22,135 nt of DNA from assembly GCA_035720425.1 (NCBI GenBank), contig DASTOB010000185.1, positions 1-22,135 of the forward strand. Direction: 5' to 3'. The notes under the pieces were generated by a model. The model made no database searches and was not told where the DNA came from. It saw nothing but the letters and a program-made list of their open reading frames with translations. A program made the position numbers and the translations under genes. Below, piece by piece: positions 1 through 6,387 of this stretch. Origin of the DNA: DASTOB01 sp035720425 (GTDB lineage: Bacteria > Chloroflexota > Limnocylindria > Limnocylindrales > CSP1-4). Position 1 is the first letter of the stretch, and the number at the start of each line of letters is the position of its first letter.

Positions 1-767
1 ATGAACACGAGGGCCTGGTCGATCCGGCCACTCCGGACGAGCGTGGACAGGAGCTCACGCTTGCGTTCGCGGTCGACCGGGATGACGAGCTGCCGAACGA
101 GCTCCGTGGCGGTATTGCGCGGCGTGACCTGGACTGTCGCCGGGTTCTTGAGCAGCCCATCGGCGAGCCGCCGGATGTCGTCCGAGAACGTGGCCGAGAA
201 CAACAGGTTCTGGCGGGCCGCCGGGAGAAGGGCGAGGATCGTCCGGATGTCGCGGATGAAGCCCATGTCGAGCATCCGATCCGCCTCGTCGAGGACGAGC
301 ACCTCGACGGCCGACAGGTCGATCGTGCGCTGACGATGGTGGTCGAGCAGGCGCCCGGGCGTCGCAACGACGATGTCCGGTCCGGCGCGCAGCGCCCGCG
401 CCTGTGGCTCGAAGCCGACGCCGCCGTAGATCGCGAGCGAGCGGATGCGCGTTCCCCGGCCGTAGGTCCGGATGCTGTCCTCGACCTGGAGGGCGAGCTC
501 GCGGGTCGGGGTCAGGACGAGGACGCGGATGGGCGGCCGAGTCGCTCGTCCGCGATCCGGCAGGACGGGCGTCGCACCGAGGCGCTGGAGGATCGGCAGG
601 ACGAACGCCGCCGTCTTGCCGGTGCCGGTCTGGGCGCCGGCGAGCACGTCGCGGCCGGCGAGGACGAGCGGGATCGCCTGGTCCTGGACGGGCGTGGGAG
701 TCGTGTACCCCTCGCTGCGCACGGCGGCGAGGAGCTCGGGCGCGAGCCCGAGGTGATCGAAGGACAT
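1..767 (-). CDS. DEAD-box RNA helicase, RhlE-like (3' end outside window)
   Basis: ATP-dependent RNA helicase of superfamily 2, expected to remodel structured RNA in ribosome assembly, mRNA decay or cold adaptation. The visible 255 residues begin MSFDHLGL, as RhlE proteins do. They show the Q motif (F3, Q28), Walker A AQTGTGKT (45-52), motif Ia PTRELA (87-92), a GG pair (115-116), TPGR (136-139), the DEAD box (160-163) and SAT (191-193). The sequence then enters helicase domain 2 and runs off the window at position 1, so the gene is partial because of the window edge and not broken. The start is the ATG at 767, with an AGGAG ribosome-binding site at 779-783, which lies partly inside a GC-rich hairpin. 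It follows gcdH on the same strand across about 145 bp. The family call is firm; the exact subfamily (RhlE rather than CsdA/SrmB) is inferred from the N-terminus. Confidence 0.93.
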   Translation of the reverse strand, partial: MSFDHLGLAPELLAAVRSEGYTTPTPVQDQAIPLVLAGRDVLAGAQTGTGKTAAFVLPILQRLGATPVLPDRGRATRPPIRVLVLTPTRELALQVEDSIRTYGRGTRIRSLAIYGGVGFEPQARALRAGPDIVVATPGRLLDHHRQRTIDLSAVEVLVLDEADRMLDMGFIRDIRTILALLPAARQNLLFSATFSDDIRRLADGLLKNPATVQVTPRNTATELVRQLVIPVDRERKRELLSTLVRSGRIDQALVF

Positions 768-780
768 GGGGAGTGATGCT

Positions 781-822
781 CCTGACGGGGCCCTCCCGCC
801 GCGTCGGCGGGGCCCGGTCAGG
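781..822 (-). promoter_or_regulatory. Long GC-rich hairpin overlapping the helicase ribosome-binding site
   Basis: The arms GTCAGG (817-822) and CCTGAC (781-786) enclose a second perfect stem, CCCGCCG (795-801) with CGGCGGG (805-811) and a 3-nt loop. The arm at 781-786 overlaps the AGGAG site (779-783) of the helicase read on the minus strand. In RNA this could hide the ribosome-binding site. It could also be a U-less terminator after gcdH. There is no T-run on either side. Confidence 0.45.
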
Positions 823-857
823 GCATGGGTGGATCGGGATCGAACGGTTTGGGACCG

Positions 858-877
858 GGGCGCTGACCGGAGCGCCC
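858..877 (-). promoter_or_regulatory. Perfect 7-bp hairpin after gcdH
   Basis: GGGCGCT (858-864) pairs perfectly with AGCGCCC (871-877) around a 6-nt loop, 35 bp after the gcdH stop in transcription order. It lacks a T-run, so an intrinsic terminator is uncertain. It may instead belong to a structured leader of the helicase gene. Confidence 0.3.
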
Positions 878-911
878 AGCACGAGCACGAAGGCCCGGAG
901 CATACACGGGA

Positions 912-2084
912 TCAGTCGAACGCGTTGAGCCCGGTGATCGCGCGGCCGACGATGAGCTGGTGGATCTCCGCGGTGCCCTCGTAGGTCAGGACCGACTCGA
1001 GGTTCACGGCGTGCCGCAGTACCGGGTACTCGAGGGTGATCCCGTTCGCGCCGAGGATCGTTCGGGCCTCCCGCGCGATCGCGAGCGCCTCGCGGACATT
1101 GTTGAGCTTGCCGAGGCTGACCTGTTCCGGCCGCAGTCGGCCGTCGTCCTTGAGCCGGCCGAGGTGGAGGGCGAGAAGGGTGCCCTTCGACAGCTCGACG
1201 ACCATGTCGGCGAGCTTGCGCTGGGTCAGCTGGAAGGCGCCGATCGGACGGCCGAACTGGGCGCGCGTGCGAGCGTAGTCGACGGCCGACTCCACGCAGG
1301 CGCGCGCGGCGCCCATGGCCCCCCAGACGATGCCGAAGCGAGCCTCGTTGAGGCAGGACAAGGGTCCGCGCAGCCCGCTCACGCCCGGCAGCACGGCCGA
1401 TTCCGGCAGCCGTACGTGCTCGAGGATGAGCTCCGACGTGACCGATGCCCGGAGCGACAGCTTCCGGTGCATGTCCCTCGTCGAAAACCCGGCGGTCCCG
1501 CGCGGGACGACGAAGCCGCGGATGTCGTCGTCGGTCCGGGCCCAGACGACCGCGACGTCGGCGATGCCGCCGTTCGTGATCCACATCTTCGTTCCGTCGA
1601 GGATCCAGTCGGACCCGTCGCGCCGCGCCGTCGTGCGCATCTGAGCCGGGTTCGAGCCCGCGTCCGGCTCGGTCAGGCCAAAGCAGCCGATCGCCGCGCC
1701 GGCGGCCATCCGGGGCAGCCACTCGTCCTTCTGCTCGTCGGAGCCATAGCGCCAGATCGGGAACATCGCGAGCGAGCCCTGGACGCTCACCGCGCTGCGC
1801 AACCCCGAATCGCCTGCCTCGAGCTCCAGGCAGGCGAGGCCATACGACGTCGCGTTCGTGCCGGCACAGCCGTAGCCGGTCAGGTGCATGCCGAGCAGGC
1901 CGAGCGCCCCGAGCTCGGGGAAGAGCTCGCGCGGGAACTCGCCGCGCTCGAACCAGTCCGCGACGTCCGGCAGGATGCGGTCGCCGACCCAGTCACGGAC
2001 GGTGTCGCGGATGAGTCGTTCCTCGCTGGACAGGAGGGCGTCGAGGCCGAGAAAGTCCGAGGCGGGGAGAGGAGCGTCCGGCAT
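912..2084 (-). CDS. gcdH: Glutaryl-CoA dehydrogenase (acyl-CoA dehydrogenase family)
   Basis: FAD-dependent oxidation and decarboxylation of glutaryl-CoA to crotonyl-CoA, in lysine/tryptophan and aromatic degradation. The 390-residue protein aligns by eye end to end with human GCDH. It has GYGCAG near 70-75, FGLTEPDAGSNP in the flavin/substrate region, QFGRPIGAFQLTQ-KLADM, and a C-terminal TYEGTAEIHQLIVGRAITG block. The presumed catalytic base is E369, preceded by Y368. E89 and R96 occupy the places of human Glu87 and Arg94, the residues associated with decarboxylating enzymes. The chosen start is the ATG at 2084. A GTG at 2099 is in frame, but a -10-like TACTGT at 2091-2096 would place the transcript start at this ATG. 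No other lysine-degradation gene or ETF gene is visible beside it. A general short-chain acyl-CoA dehydrogenase is the main alternative, less likely given the match. Confidence 0.9.
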   Translation of the reverse strand: MPDAPLPASDFLGLDALLSSEERLIRDTVRDWVGDRILPDVADWFERGEFPRELFPELGALGLLGMHLTGYGCAGTNATSYGLACLELEAGDSGLRSAVSVQGSLAMFPIWRYGSDEQKDEWLPRMAAGAAIGCFGLTEPDAGSNPAQMRTTARRDGSDWILDGTKMWITNGGIADVAVVWARTDDDIRGFVVPRGTAGFSTRDMHRKLSLRASVTSELILEHVRLPESAVLPGVSGLRGPLSCLNEARFGIVWGAMGAARACVESAVDYARTRAQFGRPIGAFQLTQRKLADMVVELSKGTLLALHLGRLKDDGRLRPEQVSLGKLNNVREALAIAREARTILGANGITLEYPVLRHAVNLESVLTYEGTAEIHQLIVGRAITGLNAFD

Positions 2085-2090
2085 GGCCGC

Positions 2091-2096
2091 ACAGTA
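2091..2096 (-). promoter_or_regulatory. Candidate -10 element for gcdH
   Basis: TACTGT on the minus strand ends exactly 6 nt before the ATG at 2084, which would give a leaderless or nearly leaderless mRNA. No recognisable -35 hexamer and no Shine-Dalgarno sequence are seen. The call rests on the same spacing at three other genes in the window. Confidence 0.4.
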
Positions 2097-2169
2097 CACG
2101 CCCGGTCGCCGGGCTCGCTGCCCCGCGCAACCGGGTGTTCTGCGCTCCGCTCGCGCGCGGGTCGCGCGC

Positions 2170-2175
2170 TACGCT
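2170..2175 (+). promoter_or_regulatory. Candidate -10 element for tRNA-Leu
   Basis: TACGCT ends 10 nt before the first base of the tRNA, a suitable distance for a start a few bases upstream of the mature 5' end. There is no clear -35. The preceding bases are a GC-only GCGCGC repeat. Confidence 0.3.
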
Positions 2176-2185
2176 GTTCGCCTGG

Positions 2186-2271
2186 GCCGAAGTGGCGGAA
2201 TGGCAGACGCGGCCGACTTAAAATCGGCTGCCCGCAAGGGCGTCAGGGTTCGAATCCCTGCTTCGGCACCA
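2186..2271 (+). tRNA. tRNA-Leu (anticodon UAA), CCA encoded
   Basis: The acceptor stem GCCGAAG (2186-2192) pairs with CTTCGGC (2261-2267), followed by discriminator A and an encoded CCA. The anticodon stem GCCGA/TCGGC (2212-2216, 2224-2228) holds the 7-nt loop CTTAAAA with anticodon TAA at 2219-2221, reading UUA (and UUG by wobble). A long variable arm (stem GCCC/GGGC) marks a class II tRNA, and the T-arm carries the GTTCGAAT loop. UUA is a rare codon in such a GC-rich genome, yet the tRNA appears intact. It stands alone, divergent from gcdH. Confidence 0.97.
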
Positions 2272-2345
2272 GCCGGACGTGTCGATCGGTTCGGTCCCGA
2301 TGTCGACGGCGCGTCGTGCCGCCGGTCGGCCGATCGGGCCGCTCC

Positions 2346-2621
2346 TCAGGTCGCGTCGCCGGACCGGATACGGCGGCGGGTCGTGACGTCGACGCGCGCA
2401 GTGTCGCCCTCCGCCGCGGGATGCTCGACGAGGGCGATCAACCGGCTGGCCATGAATCGGCCGGTTCGAACGGGTGTCCCGGTGCGGGTCAGCTCGCTCA
2501 CCTCGACGACGCCGCGAGACGTGGTCACCTCGAGCCGGCGACCCGCCTTCGTCGCGACGATCTCGAACGTCTGGACTCCCTGGCCGGTGTCGACCACCGC
2601 TTCGACCCGATCGCCCTTCAT
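2346..2621 (-). CDS. Small hypothetical protein (91 aa)
   Basis: I do not recognise this protein. It starts MKGDRVEAVVDTGQGVQTFEIVATK and continues as alternating short hydrophobic and charged runs (RLEVTT, GVVEVSEL, MASRLIALVEHP), suggesting a small all-beta fold. It has no signal peptide, membrane segment or cysteine. The ATG at 2621 is preferred to an in-frame GTG at 2636 because a -10-like TATCGT (2628-2633) ends 6 nt before the ATG, and GC3 and the sequence character look coding from there. It lies between the tRNA (opposite strand) and the inverted-repeat segment at 2725-2867, which sits just upstream of its promoter. It is real by codon character and position; its function is unknown. 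Confidence 0.6.
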   Translation of the reverse strand: MKGDRVEAVVDTGQGVQTFEIVATKAGRRLEVTTSRGVVEVSELTRTGTPVRTGRFMASRLIALVEHPAAEGDTARVDVTTRRRIRSGDAT

Positions 2622-2627
2622 GCGCGG

Positions 2628-2633
2628 ACGATA
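2628..2633 (-). promoter_or_regulatory. Candidate -10 element for the 91-aa gene
   Basis: TATCGT on the minus strand lies 6 nt before the ATG at 2621, the same spacing as at gcdH and def. No -35 is evident. Confidence 0.35.
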
Positions 2634-2724
2634 CACCGACGCCGGGCCCTGATTCGCCGCCGCCCAGGGCGAGCGGGGTTCCGGGATCAGTGGTCGGCTG
2701 GAGCAACGGGGCTTCGGCCGCTCC

Positions 2725-2867
2725 TGTCACATCACGTGTGACAAGGGACCAACGAACGCCGGCTCATGGCCCCGTCCAAGGGTTTCCGTCGCCGATTGGA
2801 ACATGGTGATGTTCCAGATGACGAACGAGGAGTCGTTCCTCCGCCCGTTGGCACACGTGATGTGACA
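2725..2867. repeat. 143-bp segment bounded by 16-bp perfect inverted repeats
   Basis: TGTCACATCACGTGTG at 2725-2740 recurs as its exact reverse complement at 2852-2867. The left copy is also part of a palindrome, TGTCACA-n5-TGTGACA (2725-2743). Between them lie two more hairpins: TGGAACAT/ATGTTCCA with a 4-nt loop (2797-2816), and GAACGA/TCGTTC with a 4-nt loop (2823-2838). The segment lies downstream of the CpaE-like gene (ends 2900) and upstream of the 91-aa gene, both on the minus strand. It could be a MITE-like insertion or a paired operator. No convincing gene lies in 2634-2899. Confidence 0.7.
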
Positions 2868-2899
2868 CGGGCCGATGAGCGGGTGTTGGACCCGGCGCG

Positions 2900-4126
2900 T
2901 CAGCGGCGCAGCAGCCCGCCGAGGCCTCCGCGCTTCTTCTCGGCCGGCGCGGCCGATGCCGTCGCGCCGTCGGACCCGAAGGCGAGCGACGCGAGCCGGT
3001 TCAGCCGATCCGCGGCCGCGGATCGGGGAGCCCCGCTCACCACGGGGACGCCCTCGTTGACCGCCTTCAGGTAGACGAACGGGTCGTACGGCAGCTCCGC
3101 CCCGATCTTCGTGCCGAGGGCGCTCTCGACGTCGCGGAGCTTGAGGATCTCTCGCGCGAAGGCGTTGTTGAGGACGAACGTTGTCTTCGCGCCGACCGAT
3201 CCCGCCTCGGCGAGGTAGTCGAGCAGCGCATGGACGGCCTTGAGCGCCGCGATCTCCGGGTAGACCGGGATGATGACGGAGTCGGCGTGCTCGAAGACCG
3301 CCATCGTGCGCTCGTCGAGCGTGGACCCGGCATCGATGACGACGGAGTCGTACGAGCCGAGGATCGTCTCGAGCAGCTGGTTGATGTGCGCCGGCTCCAC
3401 GAGCTCCGACAGCTCCGGGCTTGGCGGCGACGGCAGGAGGTGGAGACCGGAGTCGTGACGCATCGAGTACGTCCGGAGCAACTCCGACTCGCGCAGCGCA
3501 GCCTCGTCGCGGACGACGTCGGCGAGGGTCTGGCGAGGCTCGAGGTTGAGATGCGTCGCGGATTGGCCGAACTGGAGGTCGAGGTCGATGAGCACGACCC
3601 GGTCCGGGTGGCGCGTGGCGAGCGACATGGCGATGTTCGTCGCAATCGTCGTCGTCCCGACGCCGCCCTTGGGGCTGAACACGGCGGTGATGCGATGGGC
3701 CCGCGACGGGAGCGTCACGCCGTCGCCGGCGATCACCGGCATGAGGTCCTTCGACCGACGGAACCGGAGCAGCAGCGCTTCGACGCGGGCCTCGAGCTCG
3801 CGGGCGTCGAATGGCTTGGCCATGACGTCATCCGCCCCGGCCTCGAGGAAGCGGATCCGCTCGTCGACGTCGTCGGACTGGCCGATGCACAGGACGGGAA
3901 TCGACCCGAGCGATGGCGTTCCCCGGAGCTCGCGGCAGACGTCGAACGGGGTCCGCGACCCGGTCACCACATCGATGATGACGAGGTGGTGCTCCGACGC
4001 CTGGTGGAATGCCTCGTCCGCATCCGCAACCGCGGTGACGGAGTAGCCGACCGCCGTGAGAACGCTGGAGATGGTCTCCCCGGCGGCCGGGTCGGTTTCG
4101 AGGAGAAGGATGGTACTGGCGGGCAC
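2900..4126 (-). CDS. CpaE-like protein: receiver domain fused to MinD/ParA-type ATPase
   Basis: The protein has 408 residues. An N-terminal response-regulator receiver domain (about 5-120) carries acidic residues E10/D12, a probable phospho-acceptor D52 (VIID) and the conserved K104 (AKPF). A P-loop ATPase of the CpaE/MinD group follows, with deviant Walker A KGGVGTT (153-159), VLIDLDLQFG (near 178-187) and SVVIDAGS. The C-terminus is Ala/Lys/Arg-Gly rich. CpaE proteins position type IV/Tad pilus machinery at the pole, but no tad/flp gene is visible here. The start chosen is GTG at 4126, four bases after GGAGG (4131-4135). An upstream ATG at 4189 would add 21 low-complexity residues with poor GC3, and a -10-like TATCCT lies just before it, so 4127-4189 looks like leader RNA. 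It is divergent from rpsF. Confidence 0.85.
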   Translation of the reverse strand: MPASTILLLETDPAAGETISSVLTAVGYSVTAVADADEAFHQASEHHLVIIDVVTGSRTPFDVCRELRGTPSLGSIPVLCIGQSDDVDERIRFLEAGADDVMAKPFDARELEARVEALLLRFRRSKDLMPVIAGDGVTLPSRAHRITAVFSPKGGVGTTTIATNIAMSLATRHPDRVVLIDLDLQFGQSATHLNLEPRQTLADVVRDEAALRESELLRTYSMRHDSGLHLLPSPPSPELSELVEPAHINQLLETILGSYDSVVIDAGSTLDERTMAVFEHADSVIIPVYPEIAALKAVHALLDYLAEAGSVGAKTTFVLNNAFAREILKLRDVESALGTKIGAELPYDPFVYLKAVNEGVPVVSGAPRSAAADRLNRLASLAFGSDGATASAAPAEKKRGGLGGLLRR

Positions 4127-4130
4127 GGTC

Positions 4131-4135
4131 CCTCC
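4131..4135 (-). promoter_or_regulatory. Shine-Dalgarno GGAGG deciding the CpaE-like start
   Basis: GGAGG read on the minus strand, 4 nt before GTG 4126. It supports this start over the ATG at 4189, which has no ribosome-binding site. Confidence 0.5.
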
Positions 4136-4194
4136 GGAGTCCGGCGAGGTGGAAGCTACCCGGCGACCTGACGATCGGGACTCGGGCATGACAG

Positions 4195-4200
4195 AGGATA
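4195..4200 (-). promoter_or_regulatory. Candidate -10 element for the CpaE-like gene
   Basis: TATCCT on the minus strand. Transcription would begin near 4188-4189, giving a leader of about 60 nt before GTG 4126, or a leaderless message if ATG 4189 is used instead. Confidence 0.4.
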
Positions 4201-4229
4201 CATCGGGCCCGGGTCGGACCACGGGTCCG

Positions 4230-4238
4230 TGCTAGACT
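4230..4238 (+). promoter_or_regulatory. Extended -10 promoter of the rpsF operon
   Basis: TGC-TAGACT forms an extended -10 with no clear -35. It leaves a leader of about 70 nt before rpsF, which contains two small hairpins: GCCG/CGGC (4243-4258) and GCTGC/GCAGC (4267-4280). In other bacteria the S6:S18 complex binds rpsF leaders. I cannot confirm that motif here. Confidence 0.5.
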
Positions 4239-4313
4239 ACGCGCCGTTTCCTTTCGGCTCCGCACGGCTGCTGTCGCAGCGGGGCAATTCCCACAGGAAG
4301 GAGTCTCAGGCGC

Positions 4314-4751
4314 ATGCGCCGTTATGAACTCATGCTCGTGCTCCGTCCGGACGTTCCGGACGATCGGAGCCAGGCGGTCATCGACCGAACGACCCGCCAG
4401 ATCGTCACCTCTGGCGGCCAGATCGTAAAGGTCGCCCCGTGGGGCCGCCGCCGCCTCGCGTATCCGATCGACCGTCATCGCGAGGGCTCGTATCACATCG
4501 TCCTGTTCGAGGCCCCGTCGGACGCGATCTCGGAGCTCGAGCGCAGCCTCCTCATCACCGAGGAGCTCCTGCGCCACCTCGTCACTCGCGTGGAGCGCCC
4601 GGTTCGTCCGGCCCGCCGCGACGGCCTCGACGACGAGGGGGCGGACGACGACACGGACCTCCCGTCGGCGGAGGACGAGGAGGACGAGGACGACGGGCGG
4701 GAGCTGATCGACGAGTCCGAGAGCGAAGCCGCCCCGGCGGCGATCGACTGA
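4314..4751 (+). CDS. rpsF: 30S ribosomal protein bS6 with long acidic tail
   Basis: bS6 binds 16S rRNA together with bS18 on the platform of the small subunit. The first roughly 100 of 145 residues form the bS6 domain: MRRYELMLVLRPD, a GG-x-I-x-K-x-x-PWGRRRLAYPI block, YHIVLFEA, and LLRHLVTRVERP. The usual length is about 95-105 aa. The extra C-terminal 40-45 residues are strongly acidic (runs of D and E near 105-135), resembling the tails found on bS6 in some other bacteria. AGGAAGGAG at 4295-4303 is a strong ribosome-binding site 10 nt before the ATG. It is first in the classical rpsF-ssb-rpsR operon; ssb follows 12 nt after the stop. Confidence 0.97.
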   Translation: MRRYELMLVLRPDVPDDRSQAVIDRTTRQIVTSGGQIVKVAPWGRRRLAYPIDRHREGSYHIVLFEAPSDAISELERSLLITEELLRHLVTRVERPVRPARRDGLDDEGADDDTDLPSAEDEEDEDDGRELIDESESEAAPAAID

Positions 4752-4763
4752 GGGAGGCGAGTC

Positions 4764-5222
4764 ATGTCGTTCTGCAAGCTCATGATCATCGGCAACCTCG
4801 GCCGCGATCCGGAGATGCGCTATACGCCGAACGGCCGTCCGGTCACCCAGTTCAGCGTCGCCGTCAATCAGTCGACGAAGAACCAGCAGACCGGCGAGTG
4901 GACCGAGGAGACGGACTGGTTCCGGGTCAGCGTCTTCGGCGATCGTGCCGAGCGGGCCGCGGAGCAGCTCCGCAAGGGCAATCGCGTCTTCGTCGAGGGC
5001 CGCTTCCGAACCCGCGAGTTCGAGGGTAACGACGGCCAGAAGCGAACGTCGCTCGACGTCACCGCGGACAACGTGATCAGCCTCGAGCGGCGCCCGCGCG
5101 ACGAGGAAGGCGCCTTCGCCGCGCCCGCCGGTGCCGGCTTTGCGGCAGGCGGCGGAGGTGGTGGTGGGGGTGCCACGCGTCCGCCATCCGACGACACCGA
5201 CCTCGACGACCTGCCCTTCTGA
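4764..5222 (+). CDS. ssb: Single-stranded DNA-binding protein
   Basis: Coats single-stranded DNA during replication, recombination and repair. The 152-residue protein has an OB fold over about 1-110 (IGNLGRDPEMRYTPNGRPVTQFSVAVN, WFRVSVFGDRAE, GNRVFVEGRFRTREFEGNDGQKR). A short Gly/Ala-rich linker with a glycine run follows, then the canonical acidic tip DDTDLDDLPF that recruits partner proteins. GGGAGG at 4752-4757 gives a 6-nt spacing to the ATG. Its place between rpsF and rpsR is the ancestral bacterial arrangement. Confidence 0.98.
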   Translation: MSFCKLMIIGNLGRDPEMRYTPNGRPVTQFSVAVNQSTKNQQTGEWTEETDWFRVSVFGDRAERAAEQLRKGNRVFVEGRFRTREFEGNDGQKRTSLDVTADNVISLERRPRDEEGAFAAPAGAGFAAGGGGGGGGATRPPSDDTDLDDLPF

Positions 5223-5227
5223 CCGAA

Positions 5228-5251
5228 CCGACCGACGACCGACCGACGACC
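5228..5251 (+). repeat. 11-bp tandem repeat between ssb and rpsR
   Basis: CCGACCGACGA occurs twice in tandem (5228-5238, 5239-5249) with the start of a third copy, immediately before the rpsR ribosome-binding site GAGGAG (5252-5257). It makes up almost the whole 46-bp ssb-rpsR spacer and probably arose by slippage. Confidence 0.75.
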
Positions 5252-5268
5252 GAGGAGACTGACCGCCG

Positions 5269-5535
5269 ATGCCCCCCGCCCGATCGAAGAAGCGAGACGA
5301 CTACTACCGGGATCGCCGCCGCCGCAAGGTCTGCGCGTTCTGCGCCGACAAGACGGTCCAGATCGACTACAAGGAAGTGAACCGGCTCCGCCGCTACCTG
5401 TCCGAGCGGGCGAAGATCGAGCCCCGCCGCAAGACCGGCACGTGCGCCGGTCACCAGCGCGAGCTGGCCGTCGCCCTCAAGCGAGCCCGCCTCGTCGCGC
5501 TGCTCCCGTACGCGCCCCAACACCTGCGCCCCTGA
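5269..5535 (+). CDS. rpsR: 30S ribosomal protein bS18 (zinc-type)
   Basis: Partner of bS6 in the 30S platform. The 88-residue protein has the core IDYKEVNRLRRYLSERAKIEPRRKTGTCAGHQRELAVALKRAR-ALLPY typical of bS18. It retains the cysteine pair CAFC (near 23-26) and the later C-x-x-H (GTCAGHQ), marking the zinc-binding C+ paralogue rather than a C- form. GAGGAG at 5252-5257 precedes the ATG. In many bacteria rplI follows; here a permease gene begins 12 nt after the stop. Confidence 0.97.
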   Translation: MPPARSKKRDDYYRDRRRRKVCAFCADKTVQIDYKEVNRLRRYLSERAKIEPRRKTGTCAGHQRELAVALKRARLVALLPYAPQHLRP

Positions 5536-5547
5536 TCCCGGCCTGAG

Positions 5548-6387
5548 GTGATCGTCGGCCTGCTCATGCTGGGCGGCGGGGCGGCCGCGGGCCTGTTCGG
5601 GTCGCTCCTGGGCCTGGGCGGCGGGATCCTCATCGTGCCGATCCTTACCTTCGGGTTCGACCTGCCGCTGCGCGACGCCGTCGGCGTCTCGCTCGTATCG
5701 GTCATCGTCACGAGCGGCGCATCGGCCGGGGTCTATCTCGAGCGGCGGATCGCCAACCTCCGGCTCGGGATGGTGCTCGAGCTGTTCACCGCGATCGGTG
5801 CGCTCGTCGGTGGTCTGGTCGCCTTCCTGCTCGACGAGCGCGTACTGGCCGGCCTGTTCGCGGCCCTCCTGGTGTACGTGGCCGTGACGATGGGCCGGAA
5901 CTCGGCCCGGCGAGCGGCACCGTCCGGCGACGCCGGCAGCACACCGCCCGCGGCCCCCGACCCGTCCCGCCGATCGGCCGCCTTCGTCGATCGGCTGTCC
6001 GGGTCCGACTACCGCGTCCGACGGCTCGGCCCCGGCGCCGCCGGCAGCGTCGGGGCGGGGGTCGTATCGGCCCTGCTGGGGATCGGCGGCGGCGCCGTGC
6101 TCGTGCCGGTCATGCACCTTGCGATGGGGGTCCCGCTTCGCGTGGCGACCGCCACGAGCAACCTCATGATCGGCGTCACCGCCACCGCGAGCGCGATCAT
6201 CTACCTGCTGCGCGGCGGCATCGACCCGTTCGTCGCCGGCCCGACCGCAATCGGGGTCTTCCTCGGCGCGACGCTCGGCTCGCGGACCGCCCATCGGGTC
6301 GACGTCCGGGTCCTGCGCCTGCTGTTCATCGTCGTCCTCCTGTACACGGCGTTCCAGATGGTCCGGCGCGCACTCGGGGTGGCGTGA
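5548..6387 (+). CDS. TauE/SafE-family sulfite/organosulfur permease
   Basis: Inner-membrane transporter of the TauE/SafE (DUF81) family, whose members export sulfite, sulfoacetate or related anions. The 279 residues contain the family's internal repeat: GLGGGILIVPIL near 22-33 and GIGGGAVLVPVMHLAMG near 177-193. Each half is made of several hydrophobic helices, joined by a polar linker rich in Pro, Ser and Arg (about 115-150). The start is GTG 5548, chosen because the first helix would otherwise be clipped. No strong ribosome-binding site is seen, and coupling to rpsR (12 nt upstream) is likely. The next gene, of family DUF1634, is a common partner. Substrate unknown. Confidence 0.88.
   Translation: MIVGLLMLGGGAAAGLFGSLLGLGGGILIVPILTFGFDLPLRDAVGVSLVSVIVTSGASAGVYLERRIANLRLGMVLELFTAIGALVGGLVAFLLDERVLAGLFAALLVYVAVTMGRNSARRAAPSGDAGSTPPAAPDPSRRSAAFVDRLSGSDYRVRRLGPGAAGSVGAGVVSALLGIGGGAVLVPVMHLAMGVPLRVATATSNLMIGVTATASAIIYLLRGGIDPFVAGPTAIGVFLGATLGSRTAHRVDVRVLRLLFIVVLLYTAFQMVRRALGVA

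Noticed and set aside
55..1722. A 555-codon minus-strand open frame across gcdH and the helicase.
   Set aside because: It is out of frame with both real genes and gives Arg/Pro/Ala-rich shadow sequence.
960..2741. A 593-codon plus-strand frame across gcdH and the tRNA.
   Set aside because: It reads through the tRNA and antisense to gcdH; compositional shadow.
2803..2865. A 20-codon plus-strand frame (MVMFQMTNEESF...) inside the inverted-repeat segment.
   Set aside because: No ribosome-binding site, overlaps the palindromes, and has no known homologue that I recognise.
4243..4313. S6:S18 autoregulatory leader motif before rpsF.
   Set aside because: Two small hairpins exist, but I could not match the conserved features of the known motif by eye, so it is only mentioned with the promoter.
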